Below, piece after piece: positions 35,284 through 43,263 of a stretch of DNA of 64,000 nucleotides. The position numbers and the translations under genes are program-made. The stretch covers positions 1 through 64,000 of the forward strand of contig CAMHAM010000005.1 of the NCBI GenBank assembly GCA_946183415.1, written 5' to 3'. Origin of the DNA: an uncultured Prevotella sp. Lineage in GTDB: Bacteria > Bacteroidota > Bacteroidia > Bacteroidales > Bacteroidaceae. Within the stretch, counting starts at the first letter, position 1. The number at the start of each line of letters is the position of its first letter. The notes beneath the pieces are model-generated. The model was not told the DNA's origin. It saw only the letters and a program-made list of their open reading frames with translations, and did not search any database.

Positions 35284-35571
35284 ATGGAAGTATTAGTAAC
35301 AGTATTGGAGGTGGGCGCATACTCTGAGCGCCAGTATCAGAAGCAGGACGGCAGCTCTGAATACTTCAAGAGTCGTGGATTCGTGCTCAAGAGGGGTGGC
35401 GATACCATCTATGGAGAATTGACGGGCGAGGCTGCATCGAAGAACCGCGATACGCAGTACTATCAGAACCAGCCCTACATCGTGAAGGGCTTCTGGAAGC
35501 AGCGTGTCTGGGGCGACAACAACGACCGCCACGAGAATGTGTTTTACATCACTGACATACAGACGTTATAA
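35284..35571 (+). CDS. Small beta-rich protein, possible OB-fold
   Basis: 95 aa, alternating strands ('MEVLVTVLEVGAYSERQYQ', 'SRGFVLKRGGDTIYGELTG', 'YIVKGFWKQRVWGDNNDR'), the size and pattern of an SSB-like OB-fold, but no clear family match. Position just before the primase-like gene would fit a single-strand DNA-binding partner (inference). Confidence 0.6.
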   Translation: MEVLVTVLEVGAYSERQYQKQDGSSEYFKSRGFVLKRGGDTIYGELTGEAASKNRDTQYYQNQPYIVKGFWKQRVWGDNNDRHENVFYITDIQTL

Positions 35572-35699
35572 GACAGAAGAACATAAGGACATATTAAAGA
35601 CAAAGTAACAGAATAACGATTTTTAGATAAAAAGCGCTCGGCTTTGCCGCTTTCACAAAGCGTAGCGACTGAAAGAACAAAAGGACAAAAATAGAATAG
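35572..35699 (+). repeat. Repeated intergenic leader, copy 2, with a 41-bp insertion
   Basis: Repeats the blocks of 35152-35283. TTAGATAAAAAG here is separated from AACAAAAGG by about 41 bp (35634-35674) that carries GCTTT-CAC-AAAGC and GCGGC-type hairpin sequences. Confidence 0.7.
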
Positions 35700-38384
35700 A
35701 TGTTCACATTTCAAGAAAATACTCATTTCTCTCAGGCACTTCCTTGTACAAAGGAAGTGTTCTGGGAACAAGTAAAGAAGCCGAATACGGCTTGGCGGAT
35801 TGATGCGCGGAGGGCGATACTGGCGGCTGTAGATGCCTCGAAGACTCAGGGCGTAGCGGCTATCCAGACTTGGCTCGATAGTGCTGACTATCAGAAGTTT
35901 CTGTTGAAAAAACAGAATCTGAAGAAAAAGGCTGCTATAGAGGCTTGGGCTGCAAAGACAGATGCAGAAAAGCTCTTAGCCTATGCTCAGGAGATTAAGG
36001 ATAATTCTACGGCTTTTATCTATTGCTGCTATGAGTTTGATGAGACAAGTACAGGTAAGGGTACGCCCTTCCGCCATCGTCGCCTGGCGGAATGTCATCT
36101 GAATGGTCTCGTGATGCTCGACATTGATCATGTGGAGAATCCCATGCAGATCTGGTATCAGCTGCGTGACGATGCAGAGATGATGAAGCGTGTTGCTCTG
36201 GTGCATATAACCAGTAGCGGATACGGTATCAGGATTGTCTTTACAGCTGACATCAATGAAGGGAATCTGGCTGATAATCAGATTGTATTTGCCCAAAGGT
36301 TGGGCTATCAGCCTGATGAAAGTTGTATCGACGCTACCCGTAACTCTTTTGCTCCGAAGGAGGAGGATATCCTTTATATTAACGAAGAACTATTATTTGA
36401 TTACTACAATGAAGAATTTGACAAGAAGTATACTCCCATGTATCGGGAGAAGAAGACTCAACCAATTAATCACAAATTCCCTTCTGATGATAGGGCTGAT
36501 TCTCATAGCAGCCTTCCGGCTCCTATTATTACCAGTGCGTCTTCTCAACAAGGGTCTGCGCCTGTCGGGCAAGTGGATGCTGAATCGGTGGGTGATTCTG
36601 TAAAATGGCATGGCTATGACATTCAGGGAATTATTGATCAGCGTTATGCTGATAAACTTCCATGCGCAGATGATTCTAATCGACATAAGGAATCGCTCAA
36701 ATTGGCCACAGACCTCCTTATTATGCTCGATGGGGATAAGGCCAAAGTGCAGCGTATCGTCGAGGCTCAGTCCTGGGTGCAGGAGATTATCGCAGAGCGC
36801 GATGAGAACGTGGCCCAGACGGTGGAATCAGCAGCAGGGTGTGTCGCGGAGAAAGAGAAAAGGAATGCGAGCGCGCTACCATCCAAAGCCTTTCTCAAAG
36901 CGATAGAAGAGTTTACAGGCAAGGATTATCGGGAGATAACTTCGAGGAGTGATCTTTCGAGGAATGAGGAAGGAGGAATGAGGAATGAGAATACCATCAA
37001 TACGAAGTTGGAAGAGTGGGGGCGTGAGATTGAAGCTATGTTCCCTGACTTCCCGCTGCTGAAGGATATCTGTGAAGGGTTGAAGAAATCTCAGTATCCT
37101 GCGGCACTCTTCGTGGGCGGTGGAACTGCCATGACCTTGATGACTCGTACTTGGTATAGGTTCTATCATCGTCCGCAGAATGAAAGGCGTCTGAATTGCT
37201 CCTTATACATCATTGGTCATCCTGCCAGCAACAAGTCCATGGCGGAGGATATCATTGAAATCCTCTCAGCTCCTATAGAGGCTGCTGATAAGGCTGGGCT
37301 TGCCGCATTGAACCGCTACAAGCAGGATCAGAAGAAAAAGGCTGCGAATAAGGAGGGTAAGGACAAGCCTCAGGGCATCATCCGTATTCACCCTGCCAGA
37401 ACTTCTAATGGTCAGCTGATTCAGGACATGCTCAATGCTAAGGAAACCATTGATGGCAAGGAGATGCAACTGCACATGTTCACGTTCGATACGGAGCTTG
37501 ATAACTCTATCACCTTGCAAAGCGGTGGTTCGTGGATCAACAAGCAGGCGATGGAACTCAAAGCCTTTCACAACGAAAAAGACGGTCAGATGTATCAGAA
37601 CTCGGATTCGCCTGTAGATAAGTTTAATGTGACGTGGAATTACATCTACACGGGTACTCCCATTGCGCTGAAGAAAAAGGTGAATGAGCGTAACTTTGGA
37701 TCAGGACTCTCTACTCGCCTGGCGGTGATCCCTATGCCTAAAACCAATTACGAGATGATTGGATTTGAGGATAAAGAGCGTATAGATTGGCAACGGCTTG
37801 ATCGCATGAAGACTTGGGCATTCCGTCTAGACTCTCGCTATGGCGAATTACCTCTTTGGCCATTGGTGAAGAAACTCTATGACTGGACCAAAAACCGCAT
37901 GGCGGATTGCGCTGAGGATGATAGCGAGGCGAATGAGTTGATGCTGAAGCGCGTGCCTTATCACGCCCTTAACTATGCAGCTCCCTTCATCGACATGCGT
38001 CACTGGGGTAGTCTTCACATGGAGAATAACCATTGGATAGGTGAGTATGAAGTGGATGAGACTGACTGGAAACTCTGTGAACTCATTGCCCGCATCCAGT
38101 ATGCTACCCAGCAGCACTTTTTCGGAGTCATGGCTGAGAAGTATTTCGACGACATGAACAATGATGTACAGATCACCGGGAAAAGACACTATCAGAAATC
38201 GATATCAGGTTTCAGTCAATTGCCTGACATTTTTACAAAAGAAGATGTAGTGCGGGCTTTTGAATATAATAATGATGAAGCTGTTAGGAAGAAGCTGTAT
38301 AGATTGACCCAGAATAAACAAATAGAACTGATAAAGGATGGTAATGATGCCGGGAAATACCGTAAGCTCATTCATATTATTTAA
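35700..38384 (+). CDS. Primase-helicase-like protein (BT4734-type N-terminus, DUF3987-like C-terminus)
   Basis: 894 aa. Residues about 30-240 match the BT4734/BF3469 domain, related to primase-polymerase folds ('NGLVMLDIDHVENP' with acidic pair near 140-143, 'ITSSGYGIRIVF'). A VirE-like helical part follows (about 300-400). The ATPase part has a Walker A-like 'GHPASNKS' near 505-512 and a Walker B-like 'FTFDTELD' near 594-600. A linker near 415-435 ('SRNEEGGMRNENTIN') comes from 7-bp repeats. Such proteins are replication genes of Bacteroidota mobile elements. A third copy of the 33-bp repeat lies 4 bp after its stop. Confidence 0.8.
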   Translation: MFTFQENTHFSQALPCTKEVFWEQVKKPNTAWRIDARRAILAAVDASKTQGVAAIQTWLDSADYQKFLLKKQNLKKKAAIEAWAAKTDAEKLLAYAQEIKDNSTAFIYCCYEFDETSTGKGTPFRHRRLAECHLNGLVMLDIDHVENPMQIWYQLRDDAEMMKRVALVHITSSGYGIRIVFTADINEGNLADNQIVFAQRLGYQPDESCIDATRNSFAPKEEDILYINEELLFDYYNEEFDKKYTPMYREKKTQPINHKFPSDDRADSHSSLPAPIITSASSQQGSAPVGQVDAESVGDSVKWHGYDIQGIIDQRYADKLPCADDSNRHKESLKLATDLLIMLDGDKAKVQRIVEAQSWVQEIIAERDENVAQTVESAAGCVAEKEKRNASALPSKAFLKAIEEFTGKDYREITSRSDLSRNEEGGMRNENTINTKLEEWGREIEAMFPDFPLLKDICEGLKKSQYPAALFVGGGTAMTLMTRTWYRFYHRPQNERRLNCSLYIIGHPASNKSMAEDIIEILSAPIEAADKAGLAALNRYKQDQKKKAANKEGKDKPQGIIRIHPARTSNGQLIQDMLNAKETIDGKEMQLHMFTFDTELDNSITLQSGGSWINKQAMELKAFHNEKDGQMYQNSDSPVDKFNVTWNYIYTGTPIALKKKVNERNFGSGLSTRLAVIPMPKTNYEMIGFEDKERIDWQRLDRMKTWAFRLDSRYGELPLWPLVKKLYDWTKNRMADCAEDDSEANELMLKRVPYHALNYAAPFIDMRHWGSLHMENNHWIGEYEVDETDWKLCELIARIQYATQQHFFGVMAEKYFDDMNNDVQITGKRHYQKSISGFSQLPDIFTKEDVVRAFEYNNDEAVRKKLYRLTQNKQIELIKDGNDAGKYRKLIHII

Positions 38385-38387
38385 TCT

Positions 38388-38420
38388 GGGACAATGGGAC
38401 AGGGACAATTTGGGACATTT
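38388..38420 (+). repeat. Third copy of the GGGACAATGGGACAGGGACA repeat
   Basis: 33 bp in the same orientation as the left arm at 30789-30821, placed between the primase-like and M15 genes. Confidence 0.8.
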
Positions 38421-38436
38421 TAAAAATTTATAGTTT

Positions 38437-38940
38437 ATGCAAGAAGTAAGTATCAACAAACAAATGAAGCTCTCTCAACATTTTACGCTTGGGGAGTTGT
38501 GTAAGACAAAGCATGATACGGAAGATGGCAACATCCCCAGTCATGTGGCAATAGAGAACTTAAAGAGTATCTGCGAGAACTGGCTCGAGGATCTGCGTTA
38601 CAGTTATAACACGCTGTATTGTCTGGAACCAGGGGAGGATTATGAGACGTCCAAAAACGTTGAGCCGATTATCATCAACTCGGGTTACCGTTCACCTGCG
38701 GTGAATCTGCTCGCGGGTGGGGCTAAGACGTCCAATCATCTTTCAGGGTGCGCAGTGGATATCCGCTGCGCGGGGAAAGAGCAGATGATCCGCTATGCGT
38801 CAATACTGTTGGATATCGCTGATGGTACCAAGCAGGAGTTTGATGAAATGCTCTTAGAGCAACATGGTTCCACCGTCTGGCTGCACTTCGCGGTGCGCCC
38901 TAAGGATAATCGAAGGCGCATTGCGTTTCTGAAGGCTTAA
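38437..38940 (+). CDS. M15-type D-Ala-D-Ala carboxypeptidase / endolysin-like peptidase
   Basis: 167 aa. 'INSGYRSPAVN', 'SNHLSGCAVDIRC' (zinc ligands H and D) and 'WLHFAV' (third zinc ligand H) form the M15 peptidase core. No signal peptide, as in phage endolysins. In related cassettes an amidase often takes this place. It could cut peptidoglycan cross-links. Confidence 0.85.
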   Translation: MQEVSINKQMKLSQHFTLGELCKTKHDTEDGNIPSHVAIENLKSICENWLEDLRYSYNTLYCLEPGEDYETSKNVEPIIINSGYRSPAVNLLAGGAKTSNHLSGCAVDIRCAGKEQMIRYASILLDIADGTKQEFDEMLLEQHGSTVWLHFAVRPKDNRRRIAFLKA

Positions 38941-38982
38941 AAAAGAGGCCGAGGGCATGATTGCTCCCGGTCTTTTCTTTTT
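38941..38982 (+). terminator. Probable terminator after the M15 gene
   Basis: An imperfect G/C-rich stem (GGCCGAGGG against CTCCCGGTC) followed by TTTTCTTTTT. Confidence 0.55.
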
Positions 38983-38983
38983 G

Positions 38984-39008
38984 AACTCTGGGGTCAGCCC
39001 CCTAGAGT
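38984..39008. repeat. GC-rich interspersed repeat, short copy
   Basis: ACTCTGGGGTCAGCCCC is the reverse complement of the GACCCCAGAGT segment in 29590-29620, and related to 63935-63972. Confidence 0.6.
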
Positions 39009-39009
39009 G

Positions 39010-39022
39010 AATGGCTCTTATT
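39010..39022 (+). repeat. 13-bp direct repeat, right copy
   Basis: AATGGCTCTTATT, identical to 30731-30743. Confidence 0.5.
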
Positions 39023-39040
39023 TCTTAAGCCTTGGATGGG

Positions 39041-40012
39041 TTAAAGCACTTCGTCGAAGGGGGCGGCGCTGACGCACTTGAGGTTTTTCTCGAGCTGGGC
39101 GGTGGAGCTGGCACCGATGAGGACGGAGGTGACGGCGCGCTGGTGGAGGATCCAGGCGAGGGCCATCTCTGCGAGTGTCTCGCCACGGCTCTGGGCCACG
39201 TCGTTGTAGTGGCGCAGCTTCTCGAGCAGCTCGGGGGTGAGCATGGAGCTCTTGAGGAACTTCTCCTTGGCCATGCGGCTGTCGGCGGGAATGCCCTGCA
39301 GATAGCGGTCGGTGAGCAAGCCTTGTGCCAGGGGCGAGAAGGCGATGAAGCCGATGCCGTTCTCTGCGCAGAAGTCGGTGATGCCTGTCTCCTGTGGCTT
39401 GCGGTCGAGCATGTTCAGGCGTCCCTGATAGATGAGCAGGGGCACGTCGTGGGCTTTCAGATACTCGTAGCCGTACTTCAAGGGTTCGAGTGGCCAGTTG
39501 GAGATACCGACGTAGAGGGCTTTGCCTTGGCGCACGATGTCGACGAGGGCTTGCAGCGTCTCTTCGAGGGGTGTGTTGGGGTCGTAGCGGTGGCTGTAGA
39601 AGAGGTCAACATAATCGATCTTCATGCGGCGGAGGCTCTGGTCGAGCGATGCCATGAGGTACTTGCGCGAGCCCCAGTTGCCATAGGGCCCAGGCCACAT
39701 GTCGTAGCCCGCCTTCGACGAGATGAAGAGTTCGTCGCGGTAGGGGCGGAAGTCTTCGTCCATCAGTCGGCCCATGGTCTCTTCTGCAGAACCGTAGACG
39801 GGTCCGTAGTTGTTGGCGAGGTCGAAGTGGGTAATGCCGTGGTCGAAGGCGTAGTGGGTGATCTCACGGCTGCGCTCGTAGGGGTCGACGCTTCCGAAAT
39901 TGTGCCAGAAGCCGAGGCTCACCTTTGGCAGTAACACACCTGAGCGCCCGCAGCGCTCGTACTCCATACCGCAGTCGTAGCGGTTCTTGTCGGCAAAATA
40001 CTGTTCTTTCAT
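39041..40012 (-). CDS. Aldo/keto reductase (YghZ-like)
   Basis: 323 aa from ATG 40012, whose N-terminus 'MKEQYFADKNRYDCGMEYER' lines up with YghZ-type starts. AKR residues: D and Y in 'FDLANNYGPVYG', K in 'ISSKAGYD', H in 'FYSHRYDP'; NADPH-site 'GISNWP' and C-terminal 'IGASSTAQLEKN'. Relatives reduce L-glyceraldehyde 3-phosphate or methylglyoxal. Single gene; minus-strand TATCTTTG at 40047-40040 is the likely -7 element. Confidence 0.92.
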   Translation of the reverse strand: MKEQYFADKNRYDCGMEYERCGRSGVLLPKVSLGFWHNFGSVDPYERSREITHYAFDHGITHFDLANNYGPVYGSAEETMGRLMDEDFRPYRDELFISSKAGYDMWPGPYGNWGSRKYLMASLDQSLRRMKIDYVDLFYSHRYDPNTPLEETLQALVDIVRQGKALYVGISNWPLEPLKYGYEYLKAHDVPLLIYQGRLNMLDRKPQETGITDFCAENGIGFIAFSPLAQGLLTDRYLQGIPADSRMAKEKFLKSSMLTPELLEKLRHYNDVAQSRGETLAEMALAWILHQRAVTSVLIGASSTAQLEKNLKCVSAAPFDEVL

Positions 40013-40039
40013 AAGGGTTGACGTTTTGGTAATTTGGGG

Positions 40040-40047
40040 CAAAGATA
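40040..40047 (-). promoter_or_regulatory. -7 element for the aldo/keto reductase gene
   Basis: TATCTTTG on the minus strand, 28 nt before the ATG; -33 not clear. Confidence 0.55.
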
Positions 40048-40091
40048 TATAATTTTTTAGACATAAGAACAGAAGAAACAAAAAAAATTAG

Positions 40092-40099
40092 TAATTTTG
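40092..40099 (+). promoter_or_regulatory. -7 element for the nuclease-like gene
   Basis: TAATTTTG, 20 nt before the ATG; -33 not clear. Confidence 0.5.
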
Positions 40100-40118
40100 C
40101 CAGCAAAAACAGATACAG

Positions 40119-40958
40119 ATGACGAGATCGAAGGAAATGGAGGCGAAAATGCGGGCCTTCAAGGATGCTGGCAAATATGAGCAGGACCAGTATATCGACT
40201 TTGAGCCTGAGGGGCACGTGTACACCTACAAGGGCGAGCAACAGCTGCTGCCTGTGAGTTCGCTGATAGGTTACTTCTTTGAGCCTTTCGACGCCCAGGG
40301 GATAGCCCAGCGACAGTGGGAGCGCTACGGCGTGCCCATTGAGGAGTCGCTGAAGAAGTGGAAGCGGATAGGGCGCAGGGCTGCCGAGGTGGGCACGTTC
40401 ATGCACGAGCAGACGGAGAACTACTTCCGCGACGGCACGTTTCTCACCGTATGTCCCTTCTGCTATGAGGGTGAGACGGAGGAGGTGAGCATCGAGCAGG
40501 AGAAGCAGTACTTCCTGAACTTCGTCAGCGACTACCGGATCAGTCCCTACCGCCAGGAGTGGCCCGTCTACGACACGGGACTTAACATCGCGGGGACCAT
40601 CGACATGATCTGTCAGAACGGCGACGGCACGTTTACCATCTACGACTGGAAGCGCAGCACGAAGGTGGTGAACCAGCTGGGTCAGCCCATCACAGAGGGT
40701 TTCGGGGGTAAGATGAGCATCAACGGCATCAACCTGCCCGACACCTCTTACTATCACTACTGCATCCAGCAGAACTTGTACCGCCACATGCTGGAGGCGC
40801 ACTACGGTCTGCGCGTGAGGGCGATGAACCTCGTGGTGCTGTCGCCTGAGTATCCGTCGTACTATGTGGCTGAGGTGCCGAGGATGGAAGAGGTCGTGGC
40901 GCAGATTGTGGATATCTGTCAGCAGAAGGACTTAGGAAGGAAACTTTTAAAAAAGTAA
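40119..40958 (+). CDS. PD-(D/E)XK nuclease-like protein
   Basis: 279 aa. RecB/Cas4-like residues in order: H96 in 'GTFMHEQTE', E147 in 'QEWPVY', D162 in 'AGTIDMI', D176 and K178 in 'YDWKRS', and a late 'YCIQQNLYRHML' (Q-x-x-x-Y motif). All catalytic positions are present, so it should be active on DNA. No partner helicase or CRISPR gene is near. Its stop codon lies in an 8-bp repeat array that leads to the next gene. Confidence 0.82.
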   Translation: MTRSKEMEAKMRAFKDAGKYEQDQYIDFEPEGHVYTYKGEQQLLPVSSLIGYFFEPFDAQGIAQRQWERYGVPIEESLKKWKRIGRRAAEVGTFMHEQTENYFRDGTFLTVCPFCYEGETEEVSIEQEKQYFLNFVSDYRISPYRQEWPVYDTGLNIAGTIDMICQNGDGTFTIYDWKRSTKVVNQLGQPITEGFGGKMSINGINLPDTSYYHYCIQQNLYRHMLEAHYGLRVRAMNLVVLSPEYPSYYVAEVPRMEEVVAQIVDICQQKDLGRKLLKK

Positions 40959-40992
40959 AAAGGTAAAAAAGTAAAAAGGTAAAAAAGTAAAA
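40953..40992 (+). repeat. 8-bp repeat array (AGTAAAAA/GGTAAAAA)
   Basis: Five units between two genes; it supplies the stop codon of the nuclease-like gene and the purine-rich leader of the next. Confidence 0.85.
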
Positions 40993-40995
40993 AAT

Positions 40996-42108
40996 ATGAG
41001 AAGATTTTTATTTGGTATCGCTTTGATGGCGATGGGCTCGGGACTCCTGACGGGATGTCTGAGCAATGATAACGACAACAAGGGGAGCGGCAGCTCGGAA
41101 CTTGTCGTGACGAAGGGCGCCCTCGTGCTCTGTAGTGGTAGTGAGGTGGCTGGCATCCCCGGCAGTCTGTACTATCTGGACTATGAGGCTGGCACCTCGC
41201 GCGCTGTGGCCTCTGACCTCGGTGCTGGCGCCAACGACGTGCTGGAGCACGACGGTAAGGTGTTTGTCGCCAGCACAGACGAGGATGCCATCTTCGTGCT
41301 GAGCGCTGACAACTTCCAGATGTTAGACCGTATCAGTACTACGGAGGAGATGGGCGAGGAGGCTGGCGACGGTCCCCGCTGTCTGACGGCTTACGACGGT
41401 AAGTTGTATGTGACCACACACGGCGGATTCGTGGGCATCTTCGATACGAATACGCGTGGCTTCATTAACAAGATTGAGGTAGGCAAGGAGCCTGAGGGCC
41501 TGTACCTCGACATGAAGGACAATGTGCCTGTGCTCTATGTGTGCTGCAGTGGTCAGCCCTCTATCGCCACTGTCAGTCTGGGTGCCAGCTACAGCGTCAC
41601 TTCATTCTCTAACGCTTCTATCCGACGGCCGATGGAGGTGGTGGCCGCTGGCGATATGCTCTTTGTGCGCGACTTCGGCTCTCTGGACGATCAGCAGGTG
41701 CAGAAGGACGCTGCCCTCTATCTCATCTATGGCAACTCTGTGGAGAAGTTGATTCCCGACGTTACGGGTATGGACGCTGCCGGCTATAGCATCGTGACCT
41801 GTAACGACCCCATCGGCAGGAATTCAAGGCCCTCGTACAGCATCTATAACATCAACGGCTATGGCGGTTACACGAACTTCCCTCTGAGCGGCGACAGTTC
41901 GAATCCAATCCAGCACCCCACCGTGATCAGCATCGATCCTAATCCTTATGCTGGCGGTAACGTGATAATCGGATCGGAGAGTTTCGTGAACATCTACCGT
42001 GGGTCTGGTGTCTTTGCGAAGAATTTCCCCGTGGGCATGGAGCCTTGTGCCGTTGCCTATCTCTACAAGACGGTCAAATCGTCTGACATCGTCAATAGTC
42101 AAAAGTGA
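40996..42108 (+). CDS. Surface lipoprotein with beta-propeller (DUF5074/YncE type, BtuG-like)
   Basis: 370 aa. Signal ends 'GLLTGCLS'. Repeated propeller blades with D-G-K-x-[FY]-V ('HDGKVFVASTDEDAIFVLS', 'YDGKLYVTTHGGFVGIFD'). BtuG of Bacteroides, a B12-capturing lipoprotein, has this fold, and the next two genes are a binding protein and FecCD permease, so cobalamin or another metal chelate is likely (inference). Overlaps the next gene start (TGATG). Confidence 0.75.
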   Translation: MRRFLFGIALMAMGSGLLTGCLSNDNDNKGSGSSELVVTKGALVLCSGSEVAGIPGSLYYLDYEAGTSRAVASDLGAGANDVLEHDGKVFVASTDEDAIFVLSADNFQMLDRISTTEEMGEEAGDGPRCLTAYDGKLYVTTHGGFVGIFDTNTRGFINKIEVGKEPEGLYLDMKDNVPVLYVCCSGQPSIATVSLGASYSVTSFSNASIRRPMEVVAAGDMLFVRDFGSLDDQQVQKDAALYLIYGNSVEKLIPDVTGMDAAGYSIVTCNDPIGRNSRPSYSIYNINGYGGYTNFPLSGDSSNPIQHPTVISIDPNPYAGGNVIIGSESFVNIYRGSGVFAKNFPVGMEPCAVAYLYKTVKSSDIVNSQK

Positions 42109-43232
42109 TGATGAGGCGGTTGAGCTTATTACTGTCTGCCCTGCTGGTTCTCTGCGCCTGTGGAGGCGGTGGCGGGCGTGGCAGTGCTGAGGCAGAGGGA
42201 GCGGCTGACAGTCTGTCGGCACTGGAGCTTGTGAAACCCCGTTATGCGACGGGCTACAGCGTGAAGGACTCGGCAGGCGTGCGCCTCGTCGAGGTGGGCG
42301 GTCATGAGCGCTTCGCCCTCGTCAATGGCGAGGGGGGAGAGGTGCCTCAGGGCTACACGCGCATTGAGGTGCCTGTGGAGCGCACCATCTGTATGACGGC
42401 GCTGCAGCTCTCGAACTTCACCATCCTCGATGCGCACGACGTGGTGAAGGGCATCACGGGCACGAAGAACCTCTTTAACCCCGATATCCTGGCGCGCACG
42501 AAGGACGGGCGCATCGTGAAGATAGGTATGGAGGGTAACTTCGACACGGAGATGGTGCTCGCTGCCAATCCGCAGGTGATCCTTATCTCGCCCTCGAAGC
42601 GTGGTGGCTATGAGGCCATCAAGGAGACGGGTATCACCCTCGTGCCCCACCTCGGCTATCAGGAGCTCCACCCGTTGGGGCAGGCTGAGTGGATCAAGTT
42701 TGTGGGGATGCTCATCGGTAAGGAGCGCGAGGCCTGCGAGATCTTCGACGGTATCGAGCAGCGTTATCAAGCACTGAAGGAGGCAGCCTCGAAGGTGGCT
42801 GAGCGCCCCAGTGTCTTCTCGGGCGAGATGCATTACGGCACGTGGCACGCTGTGGGCGGCAAGAACTATCTGGCTCAGATATTCCGTGACGCAGGTGCCG
42901 ACTACGTGATTGACGACGACGAGACCAGTGGGGAGAACCTGGAGTTTGAGAAGATGTATGCCCTCGCGGCGAAGGCTGACTACTGGCGCATACTGAACAG
43001 CTATCCTGGCGACTTCAGCTACGACGCTCTGAAAGCCTCGGAGCCTCGCAACGAACTCTTCAGCGCCTTCAAGGGTCATCGTGTCATCTACTGTAACATG
43101 AAGCAGGCGCCTTACTACGAGATATCGCCTGTGAAGCCTGACGTGCTGCTGAAGGACTTTGTGGCCATCTTCCATCCTGAGCTCGTGGAGAAGGATTACC
43201 AGCCTACGTTTTACAGACTTTTGAAAAGGTAA
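42108..43232 (+). CDS. ABC transporter substrate-binding lipoprotein (BtuF/FhuD-like)
   Basis: 374 aa from ATG 42108 (ATG 42111 also possible). Signal ends 'LLVLCACG', followed by a glycine-rich linker. TroA/BtuF-like two-domain fold: 'RTICMTALQLSNFTILDAHD' and 'NPQVILISPS' in the N-lobe, 'HYGTWHAVGGKNYLAQIFRD' in the C-lobe. Binds a corrinoid, haem or siderophore in the periplasm for the permease. The end 'FYRLLKR' and stop lie in GGTAAAAA repeats. Confidence 0.85.
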   Translation: MMRRLSLLLSALLVLCACGGGGGRGSAEAEGAADSLSALELVKPRYATGYSVKDSAGVRLVEVGGHERFALVNGEGGEVPQGYTRIEVPVERTICMTALQLSNFTILDAHDVVKGITGTKNLFNPDILARTKDGRIVKIGMEGNFDTEMVLAANPQVILISPSKRGGYEAIKETGITLVPHLGYQELHPLGQAEWIKFVGMLIGKEREACEIFDGIEQRYQALKEAASKVAERPSVFSGEMHYGTWHAVGGKNYLAQIFRDAGADYVIDDDETSGENLEFEKMYALAAKADYWRILNSYPGDFSYDALKASEPRNELFSAFKGHRVIYCNMKQAPYYEISPVKPDVLLKDFVAIFHPELVEKDYQPTFYRLLKR

Positions 43233-43262
43233 AAAGGTAAAAAGGTAAAAAGGTAAAAAAGG
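43226..43262 (+). repeat. 8-bp repeat array (GGTAAAAA)
   Basis: Four units between the binding protein and permease genes; the first supplies the stop codon. Confidence 0.85.
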
Positions 43263-43263
43263 T

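Noticed and set aside
39032..39934. A 300-aa plus-strand frame over the aldo/keto reductase
   Set aside because: Low-complexity V/E/G/A sequence opposite a complete AKR gene.
40119..40958. Cas4 of a CRISPR system
   Set aside because: The fold motifs fit, but there is no CRISPR array or cas gene and no clear cysteine cluster for an Fe-S site.
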